Notes: generated by a model not told the origin, from the letters alone. 49,802 nt of DNA from Neocallimastix lanati (nom. inval.) (GCA_016946835.1 JACVTC010000312.1:1-49802); one strand, 5' to 3'; numbered from the stretch's first letter, positions 31,559 to 41,210 are shown. Numbers and translations: made by a program.

Positions 31559-31960
31559 TATCTTTGAAAACAAAAGATATTTTTTAAAACCAAATATTAA
31601 TTATTTCTTAAGTGCATATATATACAATTATTATTATAAATATAATAATAGTATATATAAAATCATACCCTTTATAATTAATATTTAAAAATTTTTTGAA
31701 AAATCCATAAAAATAAATTTATATATTGATTTTTTTTCTTTTTTTTTTAAAAAAAAATAAATATAACATAATTTTTTTTTTTTTTATATATTTATGTTTA
31801 TAATTGTTATAATGAGGTTGTTATACTTTATAATTCGTTCTGTCTATAATTTTTTACTACAATTATTACTAAAGAATATTCTTTATATGTTAAAACTATT
31901 AAATTAAATCATAAATTTATATATAAAAGTTTAATATTTAAAGTTTTTAAAATTTTTTAA

Positions 31961-32083
31961 TATTTAGTTCTGTTAACGGTTATTCCAGATTCCATAAATT
32001 ATAGTTTAACTACAATCAAAAGAGACATTTTTGATAATAATAAAATTGAAAGTTTATTTGCTATTTATATAGAATTTGAATAA
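31961..32083 (+). pseudogene. Possible gene fragment
   Basis: An open frame between two stops, without an ATG, with protein-like composition (contains PDSINYSLTTIKRDIF) unlike the flanking A/T. It could be the remnant of a lost gene or a chance island. No family is assigned. Confidence 0.2.
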
Positions 32084-32610
32084 AATATATTTATAAAATA
32101 TGTTATTTATTATTTTTAAAAAAAAAAAAATTAAATAATAACTAGAGTAATGTTAAATTTTTTGTATTAATTTTATTTCTAAATATACTATTATTTATGT
32201 TAAAACTTTTTATAAACAAATAAAAATGAAAAAAACAATAGAAATAAAAAAATATACCATTATAATATTACAATTATTTTAAATAACATTTTTAAAAAAA
32301 TATTATTAAAATTACATTTATTTTTATTATAAATAAGATAATTTTAATTAAACATAGTATTTTATTTAATTATTTTTATTTTTATTTTATTATTTATTTA
32401 TTTTTATTTATTTTATTTATTTTTATTTATTTGCAGCTAGTTATTTTTACTATATTTAAATTTTTATTTTATATTTTTTTTATATATTGATACAATTATT
32501 TATATATTTATTTAGTTGTTTAATAATAATTTTATTTTTATTATTTTTATTTTATTTTATTTTACTTTTTTTTTTTTTTTTTTTACCATTTATTTAATAA
32601 AATCTTTTGT

Positions 32611-33324
32611 TTATTGTATTATTAATAATAATAAAATTAAAAAGATCAATAAAGAACTATTAATATTAATATAACTAGCATTACTTGTGACATTTGAAAC
32701 ATTTGTAACATGTTGAGATCTACACTCATCAGATTCCAACATCTTGACTAAACGCTTAAATGAATTTATTTCATCGTAACTATATCTTCCACTAGTACTT
32801 GATAAGTTTTCATAGGCTGAGATCTGTTCTAAATTTACACTTTGATATACTTTAATAGTAGAATCTGTACAAATTTTAGATTTACAAGTGTCATCTAAAA
32901 CGGTAGATCCATCACCTTTTAAAATTGCAGATAACGCAAATGGACATAGATTACCTTCTTCATCTGTTTGACATTTTAATTCAAAGCTTAATTTTACAGT
33001 CTCCATTATAGCTGGTTGAAATAATTCAACAAATTGAGGTTCATTTTTACAAATAGGGAAGTAATCTAATGGATTAGTATAAAATTTTTGACATTTTTCA
33101 GTTTTTAAAGTAGAACAAACTTGTTTATAATTACTAGTAGTAATTTTTTCTAAGCATTCATCATATCCAGAATTATTTTGTTCTTCAACGCATTCTTTAC
33201 TTAATCCTTCTAAAAAGGCATTTTCATCATAAGAAAGACCTCTTTTTATATTAACAGTATGAGCAGTATAAGATGAAATAACAAATACTAAACAAAAGAA
33301 TAAATTAAAAAATTTCGTTTCCAT
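32611..33324 (-). CDS. Cys-rich secreted surface protein with GPI-anchor-like tail, 237 aa
   Basis: The N-terminus is a signal peptide (about residues 1-21), followed by a KR dibasic site at about 27-28 (NIKRGLSYDE) that suggests Kex2-type propeptide removal. The mature part contains ten cysteines, probably five disulfides. Near the C-terminus are Asn-x-Ser/Thr sequons (NVSNVTSNAS) and then an uninterrupted hydrophobic end (SLLIFLILLLLIIQ), as in GPI-anchored fungal wall proteins. No catalytic motif. It looks like a host-type cell-surface protein. It stands alone between long spacers, with GTATTTAAATA only 8 bases before its ATG. Confidence 0.8.
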   Translation of the reverse strand: METKFFNLFFCLVFVISSYTAHTVNIKRGLSYDENAFLEGLSKECVEEQNNSGYDECLEKITTSNYKQVCSTLKTEKCQKFYTNPLDYFPICKNEPQFVELFQPAIMETVKLSFELKCQTDEEGNLCPFALSAILKGDGSTVLDDTCKSKICTDSTIKVYQSVNLEQISAYENLSSTSGRYSYDEINSFKRLVKMLESDECRSQHVTNVSNVTSNASYININSSLLIFLILLLLIIQ

Positions 33325-34058
33325 TTTTTTATATTTAAATACTTTTATTATTAATATAATTTGAAAAATAGAAATAGAACTATTTATGTAAAAAAAAATT
33401 GTTAATTTTTTCCTTTAATTTTATTTCATATAATTATTATTATTATTATTAAATAATTATAATTATTATTAAGATTTTTTTTTTTGAATATTTTAAATAA
33501 ATTCATTTTAAAAAAAAAATAAGTAAATAAATAAAAATGAATTAATTATTTAATTTTTACTACTTCGTTAATCATTATATATTATAAATACTATTAATAA
33601 TGAATAGTAAATGTATATTTTTATTACTTTTTATAATTTATTTTTATTTATAATACATTATATATAATGTAATATATGTATCATTAATTATTAATAGTTA
33701 ATGAATTTTATATTTTATATTCATCAAATTTAATAACAATATTTATATATATTTAATGACAATGTTATCAGTATATAAGATTTACTTTATTATAAATTTT
33801 AAATTTTTTTTTTTTTAAAAAAAATTATTTTATTATAAATTTTAGCTTTTAAAAACATTTCTTTTAGATATGAAATTTAGTTCTATTCTATATATTTCAT
33901 AACATTTTATATACTTCTTTATTTAAAATTTATTAGATAGTAACTCTAAATATCTAATATTTAAAATTTTCAAAAATTCATAATTTGTGTATTCCTCCAT
34001 TTTTTATTTTTTTTTTTTTTTTTATTTATTTAAAATTCTATTTATCAATCACTATCAA
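33325..34058. other. AT-rich spacer
   Basis: Nearly pure A/T, with T runs at about 34005-34023 and an A/T palindromic patch around 33655-33675. No gene seen. Its left end holds the GTATTTAAATA promoter-like word of the 237-aa gene. Confidence 0.55.
33332..33342 (-). promoter_or_regulatory. Candidate promoter element GTATTTAAATA
   Basis: On the minus strand, 8 bases before the ATG at 33324. It shares GTATTTAAA with the elements before the 626-aa lectin gene and the capping-enzyme gene. Confidence 0.35.
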
Positions 34059-35939
34059 TCACATACACTTTCCGAATTCAGATTGACATCCATTATAGCA
34101 GTATTTTTTACCATTGCCACAGTAGCCATACTTACTACAGCACTTATTATTATTGCATATTCCATATTCTATACCACAACGACTTGACTTTGAATAACAT
34201 AAACCATAATTATTTTGACAACCTTTTCCACAATATTTCTCAGTATCTCCGCAATGTCCATATTTGCTGCAACATTTGTTGTTTTTACAGACATAGATCC
34301 CATCATCAAATGTGCCGCATTTGTTACTGGACATAATAGTTGGTATCGAAATTCCACTTATTGAAGATGAAGATTGTGTTTGGCTCGGCAAATAAATATC
34401 CTTGTGTGATTTAGTGGTTATTTTATCAATTTTGGTAGTAATATTATCATTAGTTGAGATTATTGTAGTACTAGTTAAAGTAGTATAGATTGGAATATCA
34501 CCAACAACTGGAGTGGAAGTGAGAGTAGTACTTGAAGTAGTCGTTTCAAAATCTAACGGCATGTCATATTCTCTCGGAAATGGATAGCCTTTATATTCGT
34601 CGCCAGGTAAAATTTGCCAAATTTTTACACCCGCTCCATCATACAACATAACTGGTGAATTTTCAGATTTGGATCCACCATCCGATAATACTAAAAAATA
34701 CCCTGAATCTCCAAAGTAACCAACATTATAAGTTAAGTTCCGTGGTAGAGAATCCCAAACGATTATTTCTTTTTCTGATTTATGATTTACGTTTTGGATA
34801 ACATTGCCAATTTCGTATATTTTGCTTTTGTTCTCAGGAGATTTATAATTTTTTAGCCATTCTTTGAACTTTGCGAAATATTCTAATATATAACTTTTGT
34901 TCAATGAATCGTTATCTTCAACTGAATTAGCAGATACTTGATCCTTATTCTTTTCTTCAATCCTTTTGTTTAATTTATTTTCTTTGGTTATACTATTTGT
35001 TTTCTCGTCGTAATGGTCGTTCTTATCCAATGATTTAACGATATTTTTAGCAGTAACTACTAAATGACCGTTAATATCAATAAAGAATTTGAGGTCATAT
35101 TTACTCAAGTAGTTTATTCCATTGGACCATTTTATGTGACTTTCTTTAAATTCATTTTCACATAATGCTAATTCGCCATTAGGAAGTAATCCAAAATGCC
35201 ATCTACCTCCAGGAGATGAAATATATTCGCCTTTCTTTAAAGCTTCACTATAACTTAATGTATATCCTTTGGTTCTTTCATTAAAAGTGTTATTTAAAGT
35301 TATTTGTTTGGTGTTATTTGTTTTAGTGTCGCAGTGATTCAAATAGGTGACGTAATTGTTGATTTTGATCGTAGTTACATTTTTGGAAATTTCTATATTG
35401 TTATTGTAATTGCATGACCAAAGATTGACTTTTGCAGTATATATAGGAAGTGCTCTAATATTATAGCATTGATTATCTGGTACTATAAATTCCACTATTT
35501 GTGTTGTATTATTGGGAAGAGTAATATGACATGAGATAGATTGTTTGTTCATATTTTGTATGGTTCCACACTCATTTTCGGAATTTACATTCTTTTTGTT
35601 AATTTCAATAGGATTTCCTAGAACCGTAATAATATTACCTTCTTTACTGTTAACAATAAGTGATGAGTGATATGGGTTGTATGCCGGATTATCACTTGTT
35701 AAAGCAACGCAACCCTTCTCTATTTCAAATAAATCTTTGTAATAGTAATTTTCAAATAAATCTTTGTAATAGTAATTATAATACTCTTGTATATTATTAT
35801 TATATTGCTTACTATAAGCTGTGTTTTTATTTGTTAATTCTAATAAAGATAACGGTAATTCCGAATTATCAGTAAACCTTTTTTCTGAATTAGCAATTAT
35901 TGCTAATAATGTAAAAATTAAATATTTTATAAGTATCAT
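34059..35939 (-). CDS. Secreted lectin with bulb-lectin module and two hevein (CBM18) modules, 626 aa
   Basis: The start is set at ATG 35939, giving the signal peptide MILIKYLIFTLLAIIANS; the longer open frame to 35969 has no ATG there. A KR site follows (NSEKRFTDN). Domains: LTSDNPAYNPYH region (about residues 85-110), Cys-containing beta region, bulb-lectin module with GLLPNGELALC and INGHLVVTAKN (about 255-305), charged linker, VWDSLPRNLTYNVGYFGDSG...LYDGAGVKIW module (about 395-445), Thr/Ser stalk, and two hevein domains with eight Cys each at the C-terminus. It aligns with the N-terminal third of the 1995-aa protein but lacks that protein's long Ser/Thr segment and gains hevein modules. 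It is expected to bind glycans and chitin outside the cell. Divergent from the 191-aa hevein gene, 181 bases away. Confidence 0.87.
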   Translation of the reverse strand: MILIKYLIFTLLAIIANSEKRFTDNSELPLSLLELTNKNTAYSKQYNNNIQEYYNYYYKDLFENYYYKDLFEIEKGCVALTSDNPAYNPYHSSLIVNSKEGNIITVLGNPIEINKKNVNSENECGTIQNMNKQSISCHITLPNNTTQIVEFIVPDNQCYNIRALPIYTAKVNLWSCNYNNNIEISKNVTTIKINNYVTYLNHCDTKTNNTKQITLNNTFNERTKGYTLSYSEALKKGEYISSPGGRWHFGLLPNGELALCENEFKESHIKWSNGINYLSKYDLKFFIDINGHLVVTAKNIVKSLDKNDHYDEKTNSITKENKLNKRIEEKNKDQVSANSVEDNDSLNKSYILEYFAKFKEWLKNYKSPENKSKIYEIGNVIQNVNHKSEKEIIVWDSLPRNLTYNVGYFGDSGYFLVLSDGGSKSENSPVMLYDGAGVKIWQILPGDEYKGYPFPREYDMPLDFETTTSSTTLTSTPVVGDIPIYTTLTSTTIISTNDNITTKIDKITTKSHKDIYLPSQTQSSSSISGISIPTIMSSNKCGTFDDGIYVCKNNKCCSKYGHCGDTEKYCGKGCQNNYGLCYSKSSRCGIEYGICNNNKCCSKYGYCGNGKKYCYNGCQSEFGKCM

Positions 35940-35983
35940 TAGAGTTGAAACTATTTTAAAAATTAACACGATAAAATAAATCA

Positions 35984-35994
35984 GTTTAAATACC
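35984..35994 (-). promoter_or_regulatory. Candidate promoter element GGTATTTAAAC
   Basis: On the minus strand, about 44 bases before the ATG at 35939, inside the 181-base region shared with the divergent gene at 36121. Confidence 0.35.
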
Positions 35995-36120
35995 TTAAAA
36001 TTTTATTTAGCTACTTATATGATTAATTTATATTAAACTATTAAAATAGAGTGTAAATTGAAAATTTAATAAATATTTAAAATAAAAAATAAAATAAAAA
36101 TAAAAAATTTAATTATAAAA

Positions 36121-36696
36121 ATGTATCTATTTAAAATTTTATTAATTTTAACGTTATCAGCTAATACAATATTTTCTTCTCCATTATCATCTATTGCTGA
36201 TGGTAATCTTAATGAAGAATACGAAACTACATTAACTAAAAGATCACATTGGAACAATGACTTTAATTCAAAAATTTTTGATGATATGAGAAAGGAATTA
36301 GAAAACAATCCAATCTATGATGACATGAGAAAGGAAATGGAAAATAACCCTATCTACGATGAAATGAGAAAAGATATGGAAAATAATCCTATCTACGATG
36401 AAATGAGAAAAGAAATGGAAAATAATCCAATTTATGATGACATGAGAAAGGATATGGAAACTAATCCTATCTATGACGACATGAGAAGGGAATTGGAAGA
36501 AAAACAGAAAAAAACTAAAACTACTGCAAAAAAGCAAGCTATTCCAACTATACTATCTAGTGATAAGTGTGGCTCTAAGAACGATGGAATATACATGTGT
36601 AAACGTAATTATTGTTGTAGTAAATATGGATATTGTGGTAAATCCAGTGCCTATTGTGATTCTGGATGCCAATCAAGATATGGTAAATGTTGGTAA
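36121..36696 (+). CDS. Secreted repeat protein with one hevein (CBM18) module, 191 aa
   Basis: A signal peptide (about residues 1-20) is followed by a propeptide-like segment ending in a KR site (TLTKRSHW, near 40-41). Residues about 54-131 are six copies of a 13-residue unit of type DDMRKEMENNPIY, strongly charged and probably helical, ending in a Lys-rich stretch. The C-terminal 43 residues are one hevein-type chitin-binding domain with eight Cys and the CCSKYGYC core. The junction IPTILSSDKCG nearly matches IPTIMSSNKCG in the divergent 626-aa lectin, so the two hevein ends probably share an origin. It probably acts at the chitin wall, with the repeat as stalk or binding array. Confidence 0.87.
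   Translation: MYLFKILLILTLSANTIFSSPLSSIADGNLNEEYETTLTKRSHWNNDFNSKIFDDMRKELENNPIYDDMRKEMENNPIYDEMRKDMENNPIYDEMRKEMENNPIYDDMRKDMETNPIYDDMRRELEEKQKKTKTTAKKQAIPTILSSDKCGSKNDGIYMCKRNYCCSKYGYCGKSSAYCDSGCQSRYGKCW
36280..36513 (+). repeat. 39-bp in-frame tandem repeat, six copies
   Basis: Six 39-base units encode the 13-residue DDMRKEMENNPIY motif of the hevein protein. Copies differ mostly at third positions and at K/R, D/E exchanges, so the repeat is under protein-level constraint. Confidence 0.9.
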
Positions 36697-37785
36697 TTAT
36701 TAGTTAAAAATTACTGTTAGGTTTATAATAAATTAAAATCTTTAAATCAATAAATTTATCTATTAATTTGCACATAATCATAATTTTTAAAAATTTAAAT
36801 ATATAAATATAAAGAAATATTATTATAAATATAATAATTAAAAAATACTTGTTCGTCAATAAAATTATAAAATATTATAATTTTAATAAATATAATAATT
36901 TAAAAAATAAAAATTAAACTAAATAAATTATCCATTTTAAAATATTTATAACAATTTTTATTCATAATAAAAATTTGGAAAGTTAATAAAAAATATATTT
37001 TTTAAAAATATAACTTTTATTTAATATTTATTAAGAATAACAAATAATAAATATTAAAAAAAATTTCGTTACATAAAATAAATTATTTTCATTATTATTA
37101 TTTTTTTTTATTCTTTTTTATTTTGTTCAACTTTGTCCTATGATTAATTTTAAAAAAAAAAAAAAAAAAAAAAAATTAATTAACAGTAAAAATATATATA
37201 TATATAGTTATATACATATATATTTATTTTTAATTTTATTTCCTGTATGTACTATTTCCTATCAAAGCATCGAAATATTAAGTTAGACATAATACCTCTC
37301 TATGCTTTCGCATAGGCGGATACTATCTTCACTAGATCGCTTTACTAAGAAAAATATATATAATGACATACACTTTTCTATATAAAATTTTTAAACGTTG
37401 AAATATAAAAATCAAACTAATATATTTTTATAATTTATTTTTTAAATATTATTAATTATTACTGTACTATTTATGTATATTTATATTATGTAATATTTAG
37501 TTATACATATAAAATTTAATAAATTTTAAAAATAAATTTTTTTTTTGTAATTTTTTAAAAAAATAGTAATAATTATAGTAATAATTATATAAATTATAAT
37601 ATTCTATTAAAGCGTTAAGTTTAAATTTTTTTTTTTTTTTTTTTAATTTGGATAATTTTTTAAAATTTTTTAATTTTAAACGAAACAAGGTAAATTGCAA
37701 GAAAATATTTTTTAAATATATATCTTAGAATTATATTTTTTAAAATAAAATTAAAAATACCTTAAAATTAAATAAAAATAAATAT
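36697..37785. other. AT-rich spacer holding one GC-richer island
   Basis: 1089 bases. A 21-base A run lies near 37150-37175. The island at about 37240-37350 is described separately. A Lys/Tyr-rich 67-codon minus ORF at 37497-37700 is a product of the A/T background and not supported as a gene. Confidence 0.5.
37240..37350. other. GC-richer island with a perfect hairpin
   Basis: This stretch is much richer in G and C than its surroundings. It contains CTATGC-TTTC-GCATAG (37300-37315), a perfect 6-bp stem with a 4-base loop, flanked by short weak complementarity. Both strands have stops in all frames within about 15-20 codons. It could be a small structured RNA, a transcript-end signal or an old insertion relic. 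It does not fold as a tRNA on inspection. Confidence 0.3.
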
Positions 37786-40644
37786 TTAAAATTCGTTGAT
37801 ATTTGAAAATTCAATAATTTTGATATTTGATGTATATGAAATTTGTGACTTATCAAGAAACGGAAAAAGATCAACATTATATTCATTTAAAAGTTTAAAT
37901 CCATATTTTATAAATATTTCTTTAACTCGTATACTATTAATAGCACATTCATAATGATTAATGACATAAGAATCTGTAATATTGATATACATAATATTAT
38001 CACATTCTGAATGAGCATATCTGAGAGAACCTAATAAATAAATATGTGACGAATTATCTATTATATCAATAAATTGGTTATTTTCGGGTTGGATACATTG
38101 TTTATATGTGATAGAGGATGAATCAATATTGTTGGTAAATAAATTGTAATCAAAAAATACTAAACAAAATATTCCATTTATATTTTTAGATATATTACTG
38201 AGCATCCTAGAAATATTAGTGTAGGTGAAATCATTTAGAGCGAAAAAGCAAGTAGCAACATCATAAATATCTTTTAATTCTACATTCTGGATAGTATTTT
38301 GAAGTATTGAGATACGATTACGAATTTCAGATTTAGAAATACGTTCCTTCAAAACTTTTATTTTTTCATGGTCAGGTTCAACACAAACAATTTTGCGGAA
38401 TTTTTTCCACTTGTGAAGATCACCACCATTTCCTGTTCCTATATCTAATAGATTACCTTTGTATTTATGAAGAATATTTTGCTTAATGATATTGTGATAT
38501 TTACGCATTAAAACAGTTGAAGAAGGTGTAAATATTTCAAGATTTACTTTTTGGTAGGAAGCAATTAGTATACTATTAAAGGTGTTTATACTATTAGAAG
38601 TATATTTGTCTTTCCGCTCTTTAACGAATGAATTTTTGTCTAAATTAATTTCCACAATGAATGGGACTTTTTTCTCTCTGACTAAATGATAAGTAACAAC
38701 ACGTGTTTTGGTTGGTACATCATTAATCATTTCAACTTGTTTACGATAATAATAACAATAAAATTTATTATCTATTATTTCTGTATTACTTTTGTTATTA
38801 TTATTTTTGTTATTATTATTTTTGTTATTATTATTTTTGTTATTATTTCTATTATTATTTTTATTATTTGGAACATCTTTAATATTTTTTGTTGAATAAA
38901 ATTTTTTATGTTGATGATAGCATAGGCAAACTTCTTTATATTCTGAAAATGGTAAATTTACTGTTGATTTTTTAATTAAATGATCTCGAGCATAAAAGTA
39001 TCTTCCATTAAATCGTAGATCTACTGTATTTCTAGTTTTAATTTTATAAACTTTTATATTGTCGTAATAGGATGATTGTCCATTTGTAATAATGATACCG
39101 TCATTTGGTATAGATGGATTGTCAAATTTATTAAACGAAATTATGAAATTTTGTAATTCCGAAAAAGAGGAACATTTAGTAATATTTTTTTTTATTATTT
39201 TGTTATTGAATTCTTCAAAGTTAATAGCGTTCATAATATTTATTCTATCGGAATAAGATTTATGTCTCAAATCTTCATCATTATAATAAATTAAGTCAAA
39301 CGGAATGAATTTACCATCGAGGTATTCACAATCTAATACCATATGAAAATCGGCCTTTGTTTGACAAATATATTCTACACGAAAGTTTTCTGAAATACTA
39401 AACATCAAATTATTTATTATGATTATCAATCGACGAAATCCATCCGTTTTAGCCGCTACATAAAATGTATCGTTTATTAAATTTTTTGCTTCTTTATATA
39501 AAATATCTAACGAAGGAGTGATTGGTTTCTGAAATTCATAATTTGGCATCAAGAAAAATAAATAATCCAGAATGAAATTTGAGCAATCTAACGATACCAT
39601 AATCGAATGAATCATATTCATAATATTATCTTTTTCAAGATAAGTATTATTCATAAATTCAATTTCTAATTGATTCTTATCATCAAAAACTGTCATATCA
39701 ATACGAGCACCATTTTTCATCATAAAAGATCGTCTTTTCTTAGTAATAGGTGTAATATATTTTAAAATAGATAATGAAAATTTTGCATCTATATCGTTCA
39801 TTTCTTTATATATTGCATATTCTGTGATCTCTTTTTCTGATTTATTCTTTTCAATGTACTTGCTTTCTGTTTTTAAATTATTGTCATTATTGATAATACT
39901 GTCATTATTGAATACACTGTCTTTATTGATAATACTGTCATTATTGAATACACTCTCTTTATTGAATATACTGTCATTATTGTTGTTATCATTTTTATTG
40001 GTAATATTTTCATATTTATAATTACTTTGATTTAATATTTCTATTTTAATATTTTTACTATTTCCACTTTTAATTATGTTTTTACTTTCAATTTTACTTT
40101 TGTCTTCAATTTTTAAATACCTTTTAATTTGTGATGAATCTAACAATACTTCGATACTAAGATTAATTTTAAATATAAAATAATAAAATGTCATCATGGT
40201 AATTTTTTTAGTATATTCCATATGATTATTTAGGGTTTCTGTAATTTCTTGGTCTTTATTGATTTCTAAATAATTTAAAAATTTAGAAATATCCATAAAC
40301 TGGAACTCATTTTGTGGAGTTGGAGTTATTGTCGTTTCGTTTTCGTTCTCATTTTCAGTACAGGGATAAGTTGAATTACATATTATTCTATATCGTGTTT
40401 TTGCATTTTCATTGTAAGAAAATTCAGAATATTGACAAGAATTATCATTAAGAAAATCTTTTAAATCTATATTCACATATTTTCTACGAAGTCTAAATTC
40501 TAATTCAAAACTACAAATTTTATCGTTGAAAAAAGAATTACTTTTAATAATGTTTATTTGTTCATATATATATTCTAAAATATCAAATAAACTATTTTGT
40601 TTTTCTAATGACGAATAATTATTAGATGGTATAAATGAATTCAT
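37786..40644 (-). CDS. Three-domain viral mRNA capping enzyme
   Basis: A 952-aa protein joining three activities that build the mRNA cap. RNA 5'-triphosphatase of the tunnel type: FELEFRLR (Glu47, Glu49, Arg51) and the second metal-binding LEIEF strand near 322-328. Guanylyltransferase: KTDGFR near 397 with the nucleotidyl Lys, DCEYLDGKFIPFD, DGIII and KIKTRNTVD motifs. Cap N7-methyltransferase: DIGTGNGGD near 725-733 and VEPD for SAM binding. The order and length match poxvirus D1, asfarvirus NP868R and the capping enzyme of cytoplasmic linear plasmids. It implies transcription outside the nucleus. Inserts: a 12-residue Asn/Asp/Ser repeat near 220-250 and an Asn/Lys run near 595-620, neither interrupting a motif. 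GTATTTAAATTTA lies 16 bases before the ATG. Confidence 0.93.
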   Translation of the reverse strand: MNSFIPSNNYSSLEKQNSLFDILEYIYEQINIIKSNSFFNDKICSFELEFRLRRKYVNIDLKDFLNDNSCQYSEFSYNENAKTRYRIICNSTYPCTENENENETTITPTPQNEFQFMDISKFLNYLEINKDQEITETLNNHMEYTKKITMMTFYYFIFKINLSIEVLLDSSQIKRYLKIEDKSKIESKNIIKSGNSKNIKIEILNQSNYKYENITNKNDNNNNDSIFNKESVFNNDSIINKDSVFNNDSIINNDNNLKTESKYIEKNKSEKEITEYAIYKEMNDIDAKFSLSILKYITPITKKRRSFMMKNGARIDMTVFDDKNQLEIEFMNNTYLEKDNIMNMIHSIMVSLDCSNFILDYLFFLMPNYEFQKPITPSLDILYKEAKNLINDTFYVAAKTDGFRRLIIIINNLMFSISENFRVEYICQTKADFHMVLDCEYLDGKFIPFDLIYYNDEDLRHKSYSDRINIMNAINFEEFNNKIIKKNITKCSSFSELQNFIISFNKFDNPSIPNDGIIITNGQSSYYDNIKVYKIKTRNTVDLRFNGRYFYARDHLIKKSTVNLPFSEYKEVCLCYHQHKKFYSTKNIKDVPNNKNNNRNNNKNNNNKNNNNKNNNNKSNTEIIDNKFYCYYYRKQVEMINDVPTKTRVVTYHLVREKKVPFIVEINLDKNSFVKERKDKYTSNSINTFNSILIASYQKVNLEIFTPSSTVLMRKYHNIIKQNILHKYKGNLLDIGTGNGGDLHKWKKFRKIVCVEPDHEKIKVLKERISKSEIRNRISILQNTIQNVELKDIYDVATCFFALNDFTYTNISRMLSNISKNINGIFCLVFFDYNLFTNNIDSSSITYKQCIQPENNQFIDIIDNSSHIYLLGSLRYAHSECDNIMYINITDSYVINHYECAINSIRVKEIFIKYGFKLLNEYNVDLFPFLDKSQISYTSNIKIIEFSNINEF
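38791..38872 (-). repeat. 15-bp in-frame repeat coding Asn/Lys run
   Basis: Copies of a TTGTTATTATTATTT-type unit on the plus strand encode KNNNN repeats between the guanylyltransferase and methyltransferase parts of the capping enzyme. It is a tolerated linker expansion. Confidence 0.8.
39888..39985 (-). repeat. 36-bp in-frame repeat in the capping enzyme
   Basis: Alternating GTCATTATTGAATACACT / GTCTTTATTGATAATACT-like halves encode DSIINKDSVFNN units (12 residues) within the triphosphatase region. Confidence 0.8.
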
Positions 40645-41210
40645 AATAATTTTTTTTTTATAAATTTAAATACTTAATATTCGTATATATAAAGTATAAA
40701 TATTTTCTATTACTATTTTATTTAAAAAATATTTATTTTTATATAGTAAATTTATAAAAAATTTAAAAATACACAATTTACGAATATATAAATAAATGTT
40801 TAATATTATGAATAAATAAATATTTTTATTTTCTATTTTTTAATTAATAAATATGAAATATAGAAATATCAATTTATAAATGTATGACTCTTATATTATA
40901 CCTTTATTTTATGATTATAAAAAAATTTTTAATATTTTTGAGTTATAATAAAAAAATATAAATATATAAAATAATATAATTTTTTATTTGGTTATTTTAA
41001 AATTTTAAAAAATTATTAACATAAAATTTTCTTTAACATTTATAAATATATAAATATTTTTTTTTTTTTTTGGTTTTTGGTTTTTGCTTTCTAAAAAAAA
41101 TATTTTTATTATTAAATTTATTATTAATTATTTTATAATTTTTGTACATGTAATTTATAAAATATTATTAATAAATTAAAAAAAAAATATATACAAATAT
41201 TTTTACTGTT
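40645..41210. other. AT-rich spacer between two minus-strand genes
   Basis: 566 bases; T run at about 41058-41070 followed by GGTTTTTGGTTTTTGC. Besides the promoter-like word at 40661 nothing is recognised. Confidence 0.5.
40661..40673 (-). promoter_or_regulatory. Candidate promoter element GTATTTAAATTTA
   Basis: On the minus strand, 16 bases before the capping-enzyme ATG at 40644. It shares GTATTTAAA with elements at 33332 and 35984. Confidence 0.35.

Larger units (their letters stand above)
31043..32610. other. Long AT-rich spacer with simple repeats and coding-like relics
   Basis: 1568 bases. AAATTAAATAAATAA-type tandem repeats occupy about 31160-31300, and a purine-only tract lies at 31510-31558. 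Richer sequence occurs at 31812-31907 (a 31-codon ORF starting with ATG, hydrophobic) and 31961-32083 (an open 40-codon frame without ATG). No RNA gene is recognised. Confidence 0.5.

Noticed and set aside
37497-37700. 67-codon minus-strand ORF
   Set aside because: Lys/Tyr/Phe/Asn only, produced by A/T homopolymers in the spacer; no conserved pattern.
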